Positions 51,955-62,089 of a stretch of DNA of 64,000 bases are shown here, piece after piece. The number at the start of each line of letters is the position of its first letter. The stretch's first letter is position 1. The notes beneath the pieces were generated by a model. The model made no database searches, had not been told where the DNA came from, and saw only the letters and a program-made list of their open reading frames with translations. A program made the translations under genes and the position numbers. Source of the DNA: Sulfobacillus acidophilus DSM 10332 (lineage in GTDB: Bacteria; Bacillota; Sulfobacillia; Sulfobacillales; Sulfobacillaceae); contig CP003179.1 in assembly GCA_000237975.1 (NCBI GenBank), forward strand, positions 496,001 through 560,000, given 5' to 3'.

Positions 51955-52880
51955 TTAGGTATGTCGTTCATAAAACACGGTGACGCCAAATGGATCAATG
52001 ATCCGCGTCACGTCCCCGGTAATCAGCAACTCCGGTTCAATCGTCACGCGATGCCGTCGCATGCGGGAGACATATTCGATTACGGCGATTCCATGGTAAG
52101 GCAACAACGTGGATCGCAATTTATACTCGGGATAGACGCGTAGTCCCAATACGGGAATATTCTTCATATGAATGGTTGCACGAATACCGTGGGGAAAAAA
52201 TACCTCCTCCCATTGCATGCCTTGAACGCACGGGACTCCGTGAGACTTTGTCGGGCTTGGTCGATCAAGGCCATTTTTACGGGCGGTCCTGCGGCGGACG
52301 ATGCGTCCGATGCAAAACTTCTTTTAATTCTACGTAGGACAAGCGTAGTTTTCGTTTATTAATACTCGCCAGCCATTGTTCATAGGAAGCCGCCGACAGA
52401 CCATCTGCTAAAGGATTATGCGTCAATTGGTGCCCCCAATTATTATAATGTAAAATCAATTCCGGTAGATTGGCGGCAATTAAATCATCGTGTACCCGAA
52501 CGCTCGACATTGGCTTGTAGTGAGCGGATATATTCTTGACTTTCGACTGCGGTCACTCCAAAGGGCAATCCATAAAACGTGCTGTCGGAGACGATATGAA
52601 ATTTCAACCCTGGCGCGTAGATTTTGCGCATCCATTGGGCCATATGTCCCATGTGTCGAAAGGCCACCTCTTCTGCAGTTGTGGCCGTGGTGGGCTGCTG
52701 CCGCTTAACGGGATTACCAATCACGCAGAACACCGGGAGGATGATTTCAATTGGGCGCTGGGCGACGCAAGCTGCGGAAACTTTTTGACGAATGGCTTCT
52801 GCGTCGCGAAATCGCGACCGGCTGTTGGGTGCGGGTGAACCCCCGAGTCCATAGGTGAATCGTACTCGTAAACCCGGACA
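51955..52880 (-). pseudogene. DIT1/PvcA-type isocyanide (isonitrile) synthase, frameshifted
   Basis: Pieces in successive frames align in order with the family. These are EAIRQKVSAACVAQRPIEIILPVFCVIGNPVKRQ and EEVAFRHMGHMAQWMRKIYAPGLKFHIVSDSTFYG (about 52800-52500). SVRVHDDLIAANLPELILHYNNWG follows (52510-52277), then VKMALIDQARQSLTESRAF (near 52270-52220). The C-terminus EEVFFPHGIRATIHMKNIPVLGLRVYPEYKLRSTLLPYHGIAVIEY ends at 51955. At least three frameshifts separate them. Family members convert an amino acid and ribulose 5-phosphate to an isonitrile. Confidence 0.6.
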
Positions 52881-52972
52881 GGTGCGGGCCCTTGGAGGCG
52901 TCCGCGCCTATCTTTTTGCGCCGATGGGTAGACAGTAGATTCCTATACATAGTATTCTATATAACGAGGTGA

Positions 52973-53311
52973 ATGTTCTTGGGGATCGATAATCTTGTCC
53001 CGTCGCTGCCGGTCTTGCTCATTTTACGCGCACTCGAAGAGGGCCCCGCCCACGGATACAAAATTGCCCGATGGATCGACGAGCAATCCGATCATCGCCT
53101 GCTGCTGAAAGAGGGCACCTTGTATCCGACTTTGCATCAGTTGGAACAACACGGGTTAATTCAGGGACAATGGGATCGTACCCATACCAAACGTCCCACC
53201 AAAGTCTACGCGTTAACTCCGATGGGCCGTCAGCGACTCGAGGCTGATCGGGAGCGGTGGATGCAGCAAGTGGTGGCGGCGCAACACGTTTTAGGGTATG
53301 GAGGCATCTAA
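52973..53311 (+). CDS. PadR-family transcriptional regulator
   Basis: The 112-residue winged-helix protein contains LLILRALEEGPAHGYKIARWIDEQSDHRLLLKEGTLYPTLHQLEQHGLI. ATG 52973 follows GAGGTG. The AT-rich region just upstream (52940-52965, TATACATAGTATTCTATATA) holds the promoter and an imperfect dyad, likely its own operator. It lies divergent to the isocyanide-synthase pseudogene and 2 nt before the HAAS gene. Confidence 0.92.
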   Translation: MFLGIDNLVPSLPVLLILRALEEGPAHGYKIARWIDEQSDHRLLLKEGTLYPTLHQLEQHGLIQGQWDRTHTKRPTKVYALTPMGRQRLEADRERWMQQVVAAQHVLGYGGI

Positions 53312-53313
53312 CC

Positions 53314-53937
53314 ATGGATCATCACCCGTATCTTCACCGCGTGACACGTGGTCTCTTCGGACGGCGAAAGGCCCAATTGATTCGGGCGGAACTGGAGAGC
53401 CATCTCTTGTATGCCGAAGAGGAGTTAATGGCGCAGGGTTGGTCACCCGAGGATGCAGCCCGCGAGGCCGAACACCGTTTGGGTGATCCGCGGGTTCAAG
53501 CATCCGCCTGGCGGCGATTCTACTATACGTCTTGGTTGAACGGGGCGACGGCCATGGGGTTCATCGTGGGACTGATTGCGGGAACGGAACCCTGGTGGAT
53601 GGGCGGATCCCCTTGGCAAGCGAATATCATGGAAGCCAGTGCGTTGATGGGGATCATTCTTGCCGTCATCGAAGTGGGACGACTAGGGCGCCGCCAGGCG
53701 TGGACTGCGAGTCGGGTATCCGCCCAATCATTCTTGGGGGCGTTTTGGATAACGGCGTTGGGGAGTAGCGGACTTGTCGGCATTTTGCATCCCATACCGC
53801 CGGTTGGCATGGTGGACTGGTATAACTGGGGTTACGTCAAGCACCTGGCCGCGGTGGGGATGCTGGTGACCGGTATGACGAGCGGCGTCTGGTGGGGGCT
53901 TCGAAAACCGTCGTGGCCGCTTCCCGAGAGGCGATGA
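53314..53937 (+). CDS. HAAS/DUF1700-like membrane protein
   Basis: The 207-residue protein begins with a HAAS-type helical domain (HRVTRGLFGRRKAQLIRAELESHLLYAEEELMAQGWSPEDAAREAEHRLGDP), followed by four hydrophobic segments. PadR plus HAAS-domain proteins commonly precede ABC exporters in Gram-positive bacteria, probably as sensors or anchors. Confidence 0.85.
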   Translation: MDHHPYLHRVTRGLFGRRKAQLIRAELESHLLYAEEELMAQGWSPEDAAREAEHRLGDPRVQASAWRRFYYTSWLNGATAMGFIVGLIAGTEPWWMGGSPWQANIMEASALMGIILAVIEVGRLGRRQAWTASRVSAQSFLGAFWITALGSSGLVGILHPIPPVGMVDWYNWGYVKHLAAVGMLVTGMTSGVWWGLRKPSWPLPERR

Positions 53938-53943
53938 TGGACG

Positions 53944-54780
53944 ATGTTTCGGAGCGAATGGCATCGGATCCAATCTCGGTGGAAACAGTGGCTTTTCGCC
54001 GTGACGATTATGGTGGTCTTTATCGGTCAGGGACTGTGGAGCTATGCTCGGGTGCCGTCGGTCGATACGCACCAGAATGCGTATATGGCCTATCTCTCGG
54101 CACTCGGCAGCGGATCCTCGGCATACTGGATTGGGGTTTTGCCGTTAATCGCGGTTCTCATTGCGGCCGACAGTGTGGCGTGGGATCGGCGCACGGGCAG
54201 CTTGCGTTTTTACTTAGCGCGCACGGATCGCCTGCGCTACATTTTGGGCAAATGGCTGGCCGTGATGGCCTTTACGGCCCTAATTGTGGCCTTGGGCCTG
54301 GCGATTTCCGGCAGTGTCGCCGCGATCGCTTTTCCCGATACGTTACCGCCTTGGCACTGGGTCCACGGCGTGGCAACGCTCACAACCGCCGGGGTTCCCG
54401 CGATGTACCGCAATCCCTACCCCGTATTTGCCCACGCCCTGTTCTTCCGGCACCCGCTGCTCTATGCGGTTCTGATCAGTGGATTGGTTCTTTTGTCGGC
54501 GGGTGTCTGGGCCTCGCTCGCTCTCGTGCTGTCGCTGTGGACGACGAATATCTATATGGTGTTGGCAGGCCCTTGGATTGTCTACCTGGGTTCAACGATT
54601 CTTCTGGGGTTGCCCATGGTGGCGGCCACGCCGTGGGCGCCGCTGGTCATGTCGGGACCGTTGGTGAATAGCTTTTCGGGGCCGGTCGTCGCGGCACTGG
54701 CATATTGGGCGTTGGCCTTGATGTTTTTTGGATGGGTTTTGATCGCGTCCTTTCGCCGAAGGAGGGATTTTCTTGATTGA
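53944..54780 (+). CDS. ABC-2-type transporter permease
   Basis: The 278-residue protein has six hydrophobic segments (QWLFAVTIMVVFIGQGLWSYA; SSAYWIGVLPLIAVLIAADSVAWDRRTG). The DSxAxDRRTGSLRFYLARTDR segment is typical of ABC-2 permeases. It overlaps the ATPase start by 8 nt. Confidence 0.88.
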   Translation: MFRSEWHRIQSRWKQWLFAVTIMVVFIGQGLWSYARVPSVDTHQNAYMAYLSALGSGSSAYWIGVLPLIAVLIAADSVAWDRRTGSLRFYLARTDRLRYILGKWLAVMAFTALIVALGLAISGSVAAIAFPDTLPPWHWVHGVATLTTAGVPAMYRNPYPVFAHALFFRHPLLYAVLISGLVLLSAGVWASLALVLSLWTTNIYMVLAGPWIVYLGSTILLGLPMVAATPWAPLVMSGPLVNSFSGPVVAALAYWALALMFFGWVLIASFRRRRDFLD

Positions 54781-55474
54781 TCAGAAGGAACCGACGCCGC
54801 CCGGGGTACCCGCCATCGTTGCGCAAGGTGTCACCAAAGCTTTAGGGCATGAGGTTGTGCTGGCGAATCTGGATTTAACGGTTCACTTCGGAGAAATTAT
54901 CGGGATTGTCGGCCCTAACGGATCGGGGAAAACCCTGTTGTTGCGTCTCTTGTGCGGATTTGCGTATCCCGATGCCGGCACGATTCAGGTGGACGGGCGC
55001 GATCTGTCCCGGCCGGGATGGGCGGGCCATCTCGCCACGAACGTGGGGGTCCTTATTGAAACGCCCGGATTCTTACCGTATTTGTCCGGTTTCGACAACT
55101 TACGCCTTTTGGCGCTGATTCAAAATCGCATTGGCCCTTCACAAATTCGCGAAGCCTTGGAACGCGTCGGGCTGGATCCTCATAATCGTCGCCCGGTTCG
55201 CACATATTCCTTGGGTATGCGACAACGACTTGGTATCGCCCAGGCGATTATGGAGCAGCCCCGAATCCTTTTGCTCGATGAACCCACTAACGGACTGGAT
55301 CCCGAATTTACCGACGCCTTTTTGGCCCTGATGCGACGCTTGCGCGATGGAGGTACCGCGATTGTCTGGACCTCGCACGAGCTCGACGAGGTGCGTTCGG
55401 TGGCCGATCGGGTGCTGACTGTGCGCCAGCAGCGACTCGTGGCCGTGTCATCCGGAGGCCACATACTCTCATGA
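54773..55474 (+). CDS. ABC transporter ATPase
   Basis: The 233-residue protein has Walker A GPNGSGKTLLLRLL and signature YSLGMRQRLGIAQAIME. Walker B is RILLLDEPTNGLDPEF and the H-loop is VWTSHELDEV. It starts at TTG 54773. It serves the flanking permeases in an exporter of unknown substrate. Confidence 0.95.
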   Translation: MIDQKEPTPPGVPAIVAQGVTKALGHEVVLANLDLTVHFGEIIGIVGPNGSGKTLLLRLLCGFAYPDAGTIQVDGRDLSRPGWAGHLATNVGVLIETPGFLPYLSGFDNLRLLALIQNRIGPSQIREALERVGLDPHNRRPVRTYSLGMRQRLGIAQAIMEQPRILLLDEPTNGLDPEFTDAFLALMRRLRDGGTAIVWTSHELDEVRSVADRVLTVRQQRLVAVSSGGHILS

Positions 55475-56283
55475 AGGCGGATGTTGTCGCTGCGTTGACC
55501 CGGCGGCGTTGGTGGGTTGTTCCCGCTCTCGCGGCGGCGGCTACCCTGCTAGCCTTATCTGAACTCGAGAGCTTCCCCGCTGCGGCAGTCCTGGTGAATC
55601 AATGGGATGTCTTGTTGGGCGTGTTTGATGCGCCCTTCATCGCGGTCGTCGTTTTGCCGGTTTCCTATTTTTCTTTGACCGTTGACATGCTTTCGCCCAC
55701 GTTTACCGAACGGGGCGGGTATTTCGCCTTGGGACGCCACGCGACCCGGTGGCAGTGGTGGGTCCGCAAGATGTTGGCGCTGGGTATTTTGACCATTATA
55801 TTTGTCGGCGTTCTCTGGGCGACGGCCATCGTGGTCAGCGGCATGACCGTGCCCTGGGGCTTCACCTGGAGCCGCTTCGCCGCGGCGACCGGCATCCACT
55901 ATCCGGGCGGGCTCTCACCCGGGCCATTGCGTCAGCCGCCCTGGCTCATCATGGCCGACATGACCCTGCTCTTGAGTGTGGGACTATATGCCTGGGGATT
56001 GGTGGTGTTGGTGGTAGGATGGGTCACCCGCCATGCGATTTGGGGGTGGGTGATGGGGGCGGTCTTGGCCATGGTGTCCTATGGCCTGTGGATGGTGCAT
56101 GGCGGAACCCCCGGCTGGGCGTGGGCCCCGATGAATCAGCTGTTATTGAGTACACACCGAGGGTTTCGTGTGTCGGATCCGCCGGGAACCCCAACCGTTT
56201 GGGGTTCCCTCATCACCGAGATGGGTGTCGGGATGGTGGCCGTGGTCGTAGGTTTTGCGGTGTTCCGGCGCCGCGTGTTGTGA
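55471..56283 (+). CDS. ABC exporter permease subunit
   Basis: The 270-residue protein has six hydrophobic segments, including PALAAAATLLALSELES and MLALGILTIIFVGVLWATAIVV. ATG 55471 overlaps the ATPase stop. There is no sequence-level family recognition beyond the operon context. Confidence 0.75.
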   Translation: MKADVVAALTRRRWWVVPALAAAATLLALSELESFPAAAVLVNQWDVLLGVFDAPFIAVVVLPVSYFSLTVDMLSPTFTERGGYFALGRHATRWQWWVRKMLALGILTIIFVGVLWATAIVVSGMTVPWGFTWSRFAAATGIHYPGGLSPGPLRQPPWLIMADMTLLLSVGLYAWGLVVLVVGWVTRHAIWGWVMGAVLAMVSYGLWMVHGGTPGWAWAPMNQLLLSTHRGFRVSDPPGTPTVWGSLITEMGVGMVAVVVGFAVFRRRVL

Positions 56284-57014
56284 TGACCAGAAGAGGAATC
56301 ATCCGGCTGGCATCCCGAGAACTTGGGCGTCGATGGCCGGGCGCGCTCGGATTATTTGGGGTCGGGATGCTGCGGGGGATGCTGGAAGGCACACCGGCGG
56401 GATCGCCGACGCTGCCGCGGGTTCTAGCGCGGGCTTGGCAGGGCGTGCCCCCGCATGCCTCCATCCTCTTCATCTTTTTGTGGATGGTCGTCCCCCTGTG
56501 CTGGGGGCTTATCGTCGGCGAGCCGTGGGTCCTTGACCGACCGGGATGGCATCGCATGGTGGCGATCCGAGTCAGAACCCGCTGGGCCTGGTGGAGCGGC
56601 ACACTCGTGGCGTTGTTCGCATCAGCCATCCCGGCAACAGGTCTCCTCCTTGGAGGGAGTCTTATGGCCGCGATCGGCATCCATCATGTGCGCTGGTCGA
56701 CGACACTCTGGCCGACGCTGGGTAATCTGGCGGTCATGCTGCTGGAAATATTGTGGGCCTATCTCGCGCTCTTGATCGCCTTCAGCATGATCAGCCGGCG
56801 ACCGGGTGGGGCCCTCATGGCCACTCTGGGGCTGGGCTATCTCGCAAATGCATGGTTGCCGAGACAGCCTTGCCGTTCCTGGGTGCCGCCGCTGGCTGGC
56901 CAATATCCGATGCCGACTTTACCTCATGATGTCCGAGCGGCGGGGGGTGTCGTCATCGCGGTGTTATTCATCACCGCGCTATATTGGGGGCATTGGCGAA
57001 AATTGTCCTTATAG
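56283..57014 (+). CDS. ABC exporter permease-like membrane protein
   Basis: The 243-residue protein has about six hydrophobic segments (ASILFIFLWMVVPLCWGLIVG; WWSGTLVALFASAIPATGLLLGGSL; LAVMLLEILWAYLALLIAFSMIS). ATG 56283 overlaps the previous stop (TGATG). It is the last gene of the PadR-led operon. Confidence 0.72.
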   Translation: MTRRGIIRLASRELGRRWPGALGLFGVGMLRGMLEGTPAGSPTLPRVLARAWQGVPPHASILFIFLWMVVPLCWGLIVGEPWVLDRPGWHRMVAIRVRTRWAWWSGTLVALFASAIPATGLLLGGSLMAAIGIHHVRWSTTLWPTLGNLAVMLLEILWAYLALLIAFSMISRRPGGALMATLGLGYLANAWLPRQPCRSWVPPLAGQYPMPTLPHDVRAAGGVVIAVLFITALYWGHWRKLSL

Positions 57015-57270
57015 AGAACAAGGCGCCATACCTCAAATACGGTTGGGTCCGAGTTTGGGTATGGGAGTGCTCGTGCGGGCAGGAAGCACGGAATGTAATG
57101 ACGCATCCTTCCAGACGGTATACCTTCTTAGCTGTTTTCGCCGGGTTAATTTTCGACGGGATGGTTGTTGTCTGTGGAAGTTGCTTGGAAAACCGTAGGT
57201 TTATGATGAATGATGCGAACCTCCTTGTTTCATCCGATGAAGAGTCATCATGATGTGGCGGAATTTACCA
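57015..57270. other. Intergenic region without supported gene
   Basis: Short frames only; the next promoter lies at its right end. Confidence 0.4.
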
Positions 57271-57279
57271 TGATATAAT
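57271..57279 (+). promoter_or_regulatory. Extended -10 promoter
   Basis: TGATATAAT is a perfect TGN plus TATAAT extended -10, 39 bp before the next start. The -35 (TGATGT) is weak. Confidence 0.55.
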
Positions 57280-57317
57280 CGCGGTGGGCAACCCATCTCA
57301 CGGAGGAGCACGGGCGA

Positions 57318-57875
57318 TTGATCCATATTATTTGGCGGGACAGCAATCACCTCAGTCTCGAATCTTGTCGGGTGACAGGAGGCGGGACTACCATCATCAC
57401 GGGCGAAGTCGTCGGGAATCTTCAGGGTTTTTGGGGGACCTTGACATATGAGGTTCACTGCCGGCCTGACGGCAGTACGCACTGGGTGCGTAGTCGGGTC
57501 TGCCATGAACAGGGCGAAATGTTCTGGACGATGAACCGGGAAGAGGATGGACGCTGGCGTGTGAATGGGGAACTTGACCCGAGTCTTGCCTCCTGTCAAG
57601 ATGTGGACATCGGGGTGACGCCGTCGACAAACACTCTGGTCATCCGTCGGCTTGGGTTGAAAGTGGGGGCATCCCAGGACTTGTCCGCGGCGTGGCTCCG
57701 CTTTCCGGATCTCACCGTGCATGTGTTGCCGCAACGCTATACGCGGATCTCCACCGACGTTTACCGTTATGAATCCCTAGCCAGCGGCTTTCAGGCGATG
57801 TTACAGGTCGATGAATATGGTATCGTCCGGAAATATGACGATTTGTGGGAAAGCCTTTCGGTGTTTGAGCGGTAA
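57318..57875 (+). CDS. Putative glycolipid-binding domain protein
   Basis: The 185-residue protein contains DGRWRVNGELDPSLASCQDVDIGVTPSTNTLVIRRLGLKVG and YTRISTDVYRYESLASGFQAMLQVDEYGIVRKYDDLW. This order is characteristic of the putative glycolipid-binding family (DUF1089). TTG 57318 follows GGAGGAG. It is monocistronic. Confidence 0.8.
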   Translation: MIHIIWRDSNHLSLESCRVTGGGTTIITGEVVGNLQGFWGTLTYEVHCRPDGSTHWVRSRVCHEQGEMFWTMNREEDGRWRVNGELDPSLASCQDVDIGVTPSTNTLVIRRLGLKVGASQDLSAAWLRFPDLTVHVLPQRYTRISTDVYRYESLASGFQAMLQVDEYGIVRKYDDLWESLSVFER

Positions 57876-58137
57876 TCTATACCTAACCACAAGCTACCCT
57901 AATGTCTTTCATCGTGTTCTTGGGGCGCATGCAAAAAGCAAGCGCTGGATAACCTCGTTTTCAAAACCGCTGCTTAACCTCCACGACATGGGTTCAAGTG
58001 CAAACTCATTTAATCAGTGATATCATACCGGACAAAGGAATTGCGAAATATTCTCAGGAGACAGGCACGTGGCACTTGGGACCCCCGTACCGCCTCGATT
58101 TCAGCGCCATAATACTGGACAGAAGGTTCTTCAACGG
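57876..58137. other. No supported gene
   Basis: I see short frames only. Confidence 0.35.
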
Positions 58138-58278
58138 ATGGCGATATTTCTCTGGCGCTATACCTTATGGCTCAACGCGATTGTAGGCCTCTTGCTGTTG
58201 GCCGAGCGTTGGTTTTTGTTTCATATTGCGACATGGGTGTTTGTTGTGACACCTCTTTCGCACGTGGGCGATTGGTGA
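58138..58278 (+). CDS. Small membrane protein (46 aa)
   Basis: ATG 58138 gives MAIFLWRYTLWLNAIVGLLLLAERWFLF followed by a second hydrophobic stretch (IATWVFVVTPL). The ribosome site is weak. It ends 10 nt from the IS1634 gene and may be truncated. Confidence 0.3.
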   Translation: MAIFLWRYTLWLNAIVGLLLLAERWFLFHIATWVFVVTPLSHVGDW

Positions 58279-59611
58279 TTCCACATTTTAACCGGTGCGT
58301 CGTTCGGGAATCTGCGTATAGATCGCGGCGGTGAACCCGGCCGCCGCCAATATCGCGGACACCGTCTTCTGGTAGAGAGGCGGGACGACCAACTGTCGCG
58401 TCTGATCATGCCCTCGGATCACCACTAAGGGTCGGAGATGGTGCAGGATTTCTTGGCCCGTGGGCCGCGCGAGGCGGCCCCGGGACGGCGTCGGCAGCGG
58501 CGGTCCTTGGCGGACGCGCCGTTCCAACAGACTGAGCACGAGACAGGCGAGCAGCAGGACATCGCCTAAGGCCTCCACGCGTTCCGGTTTCTGCACAAAC
58601 AACGCATCCACGAAGGCGGGATCCTTCAAAAAATGAAACCGCTGCTCAATGACGGTTTGGCCTTTGTATTCTTCCAGGAGCCGTCGGGCGTCAAAATCTT
58701 CGGCAGCCAGATTGGTGATCAGCACAAAGGTTGAGGCGCGTTCTCGCGCGGCTTGGAGACGATCCGGATCGGGCGATCCCACGGTCGGCTGCACGCGATA
58801 GCGCGTGATGGTTGGCGGGGCGGGCGCTTGGGCCCGCGGCCGGCCCCGCGTGGGCCGTTTTTGAGGGACGGTTTCGGCCACCACGGTCGTGGAGACGGTA
58901 TGCCAGACGGCGGTGGCCTGCCATTGGGCGCCGGCGGCTTCGGCATCGGCGGCGCAGGCGAAGGTCCGCGCGCCGAAGGCCGCGGCTGTCCGCGTCAACT
59001 GCTGGAACTCCCGCGTCACCGCTCGGTCCAGGGTCTGGGCCTTCCGGCGGTCGAGATGACTCGACCGATAGACCACCAAGCGATAGTCCCGGCCCTCAAT
59101 CTGGCCATGCTGTTCCGACGCCTGGTAGGTCGCGGCGTCCGCCCGGACGCCGATGCGGCCCAGCGGCCTCCACACATCGGCGGCCCAAGCCGCGGCTTTG
59201 ACGTCGGCGGCCACGTGATACGTATCCGGTAAGCGGGATAGGAAGCGGAGCTGACGCTCCGCCAGGAGCTCCAGGTTGGGGCCGGTCACCAAGGCCGAGT
59301 CGGCCACGTACACCAACTGCCGCAACTGAGTGGGCGAAAAATCGTCGTCGAGGGCGGCCACCATCTCAGCATTTAAGGTCTTGTCGCTGCGGTTCCCCTC
59401 TTGAACGGTCCCGACGACCGGGATCCCCTCCCGGGTCCCTAAGAGCGTCAAAATCATTGGGCGGAGATCGGGCCGATGATCCTTGGAGTGCCCATAGGCC
59501 GGAGTGACCCCCGACCCGGAGCCCGCATCCGGATACGTGCCATACACCGATCGCGTCGTACTATCCCAGTGGACAAACAGGGGGCCGTCGGGATACCAGA
59601 CCCGGTCATGC

Positions 59612-61025
59612 GAGGTTGTCCCAGGTTTCGTGGAATTTCGCTAGCGTATCCTTTCTCATGATTTAACCGATTTGCTCGGTTTTTTGTTCGGGTTTATGCG
59701 CCACTGCTGATTTTAAGGCCGTTTGCAACACGGGAATCTCGCGATAGCCCGGGATCCGCGTCAACGTGTCTTCGATGAAAAAGCTCGCCGACGCCAACCA
59801 GCGTAAGACTTGTTGCCCATTGGTCCAATGTTTGACGTTCTGCGCATGGGTCCGAAATTGACTGTTAAGAGATTCCATGGCATTGGTGTTGGCCAACGTT
59901 TGGCGCAAGAGGCCCGGAAGACCCAAACGCTGCACGGTGAGGGTCTCTTCCAACCCTTCTCGGAGGCTCCCGGCGGCGCCGGGATGGTCCCGTTCAAGCT
60001 CTTTCGCGAGCGCTTCTAATGCCTGGGCGGCCTTGTCCGCATCCGGTTCTTGATACGCTTTCCGTAAGCGCTGGCGGACACGATTTTCGGCCGATTTCGG
60101 CAGGTGGTCCAGCACATTCCGTTGCTTGTGAATTTGGCAGCGTTGGATGAGGACGCGATCCCCCCAGACCTCGCGCACCGCTTTGGCTAAGGCCTTGGCG
60201 CCATCGATGACCACGAGTAATCCGTGCGCGGCCGTCAGGCCGCGGGTGATCAGATCCTGTAATAAGGCCGTGACCACGGTATGATTTTCGGTGGCCCCTT
60301 CCACCAATCCCAGTACGCGTTTGTGGCCTTCCGCATCAATCCCTAAGGCCCCGACCACCATGTGGTCGGCCACGCGCAAACCATCGATCATCACCACAAC
60401 CCACGTCCGGTCATCCAACCGGCGTTGGAGGAAGCGGTCGAGGGCCTGTTGGGTGGCTTGGATAAAGCGCCGGCTCACCGTGCTTTTGCTGGGGCCCGGC
60501 TGCTCCATCGCGGATTCAAAGGCGGCATCGGCATGGCGCTGCTGGCGGCTCGCTAAGCCATACAGCATCCGTTCCAGTACGGCTTGGGTCGCCAGCGTCG
60601 GGTCCTGAAACTGATGGTAGGTGTCTAACGGAATTTCCTCCGAGCCATCGGCTGCCCGCACCCGTGGGTGCGAAACGGAGATTTTGCGATCCCCCAAAAA
60701 GACGCTCCCGACTTCGGTCCCGTGTCGGACCGCTTGGCGTTGCGGATCATGACGTCCTTTAGGCCCCGCTAACTGCTCCACCTCGGCCGCCATCATCTGT
60801 TGCAAGACCTGCAATCCGACCCGGATCGACAGCGCCAATAAGCCGTCTTCCGCATCCTGGAGAATGTCTACCCACGGCACGGTCAGCGTCTGTTCCGAGC
60901 GGGACTTTTTCGTTATACTGGAAGCCACTAGCGATTCCTCCTTCATGATGGGTTAGACCTCTCTAGTAAACCAGAGAGCCATCGGGATCGCTAGTTTCAA
61001 TTTCCACGAAAAATGGGGCATTCTC
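59612..61025 (-). mobile_element. IS256-family insertion, copy 2 (1414 bp)
   Basis: It has the same length and ends as copy 1, in opposite orientation, flanked by the direct repeat CGGTCATGC (59603-59611 and 61026-61034). It is inserted in an IS1634 transposase gene. Confidence 0.92.
59663..60946 (-). CDS. IS256-family transposase, copy 2
   Basis: The 427-residue protein is identical to the one at 46657 and has an intact frame. Identity indicates recent transposition of this IS. Confidence 0.95.
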   Translation of the reverse strand: MKEESLVASSITKKSRSEQTLTVPWVDILQDAEDGLLALSIRVGLQVLQQMMAAEVEQLAGPKGRHDPQRQAVRHGTEVGSVFLGDRKISVSHPRVRAADGSEEIPLDTYHQFQDPTLATQAVLERMLYGLASRQQRHADAAFESAMEQPGPSKSTVSRRFIQATQQALDRFLQRRLDDRTWVVVMIDGLRVADHMVVGALGIDAEGHKRVLGLVEGATENHTVVTALLQDLITRGLTAAHGLLVVIDGAKALAKAVREVWGDRVLIQRCQIHKQRNVLDHLPKSAENRVRQRLRKAYQEPDADKAAQALEALAKELERDHPGAAGSLREGLEETLTVQRLGLPGLLRQTLANTNAMESLNSQFRTHAQNVKHWTNGQQVLRWLASASFFIEDTLTRIPGYREIPVLQTALKSAVAHKPEQKTEQIG

Positions 61026-61469
61026 CGGTCATGCAGTAAGGCGCGTGTCGCCACCGCACTAAAGACGGTGGCCCCACCCGCGGCCGCAATTTTGTCGAGG
61101 GCCCGTCCGAGCGCATCATCGGTTAAGTCGGTGGCGGTAATCCCCGCTCCTAACAGCAGGGGCGTATCGGTGAGCGCAAATTGCTCATGCATCCGGTATA
61201 AGGGCTGCCGAGCGGTCAGAACATTGATGACTAAGGCTAAGATCCGCTCTCCGGGGGAGAGGTGACAGCGCTCGGGATCCCACTGCACGCATTGGTCAAT
61301 GGCGGCCACGAGGCCGATCTCTTCGCACAGGGCCCGAATCACCGGCCCCGCCCCGACGATGTAAGGTGTGTTCATACGCAGGTTATTCGACACACGGATC
61401 CCCAAGTCCTTTGCGTCGGGGCTGCAAAAAATTATTTTTTTCTGTCAAGCGACGTGCGGAAGATGTGTT

Positions 61470-62069
61470 GTGACGAGCGCCTTTGCGATTATGCTGGCCA
61501 TTCCTCAAACGTTTGCGTCACGGTTTATTCGCTCCCGATTTGGCGACGAGATTACCCGAATTATCTTGGAGGACTTGCTGCAACCCGTAGAACCTGCAAT
61601 ACGAGAGCGTGTTCATTTGCGGTGCAATGTGATGATTCGAGAAGGGTCCGTCTTAAAGATGCTAGCGGCCTATCCCGAGAAAACCGATCCGATGGGCACG
61701 GTCTCTTGGAATATTGAACAAGGGTGCTGTGGACTTGCCGTTCGCCGCCAAGAGCCGGTAGTTTTAAACCTTATTGAATTTCAAGGCAAACCCTATGACG
61801 CATTACTTGATCCGGAGGATGAACTGCCGAAATGGGGACTGACCCGGGAGCAATGGGAGCATACTCGTGACCTCGGGTCGATCGTGAGCATTCCGATATT
61901 TTCCATGGGACCTTCACCGGAAATTATCGGGGTATTAAACTTTGACGCCACCGGCCCCAAGGAAGAATGGCTCGAGTGTGCACCAGATATTAAGGAGCAA
62001 TTTTTTAAACGGGCGATGGTTGTCCGGCGGGTGCTCGGATTGATCCTGATGAGCCAAAAGACTATATAA
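61470..62069 (+). CDS. GAF-like sensory domain protein
   Basis: The protein has about 199 residues from GTG 61470 (ATG 61491 also possible). VHLRCNVMIREGSVLKMLAAYPE, EQGCCGLAVRRQEPVVLNL and DLGSIVSIPIFSMGPSPEIIGVLNFDATGP follow the usual GAF order. No output domain is visible. The 5' end is close to the IS1634 copy, so an upstream part may have been lost. A small membrane protein gene follows 20 nt later. Confidence 0.6.
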   Translation: MTSAFAIMLAIPQTFASRFIRSRFGDEITRIILEDLLQPVEPAIRERVHLRCNVMIREGSVLKMLAAYPEKTDPMGTVSWNIEQGCCGLAVRRQEPVVLNLIEFQGKPYDALLDPEDELPKWGLTREQWEHTRDLGSIVSIPIFSMGPSPEIIGVLNFDATGPKEEWLECAPDIKEQFFKRAMVVRRVLGLILMSQKTI

Positions 62070-62089
62070 TGAGGTAGGGGGTGGTTAGT

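Larger units (their letters stand above)
58288..61405 (-). pseudogene. IS1634-family transposase split by IS256
   Basis: The N-terminal part (61405-61035) begins MGIRVSNNLRMNTPYIVGAGPVI and runs to ALLHDR. IS256 copy 2 follows at 59612-61025. The C-terminal part (59603-58288) continues VWYPDGPLFVHWDSTTRSVYG, LVYVADSALV and EEYKGQTVIEQRFHFLKDPAFVDALFV. Joining across the 9-bp duplication restores one frame, so the transposase was intact before the IS256 insertion. Confidence 0.88.
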
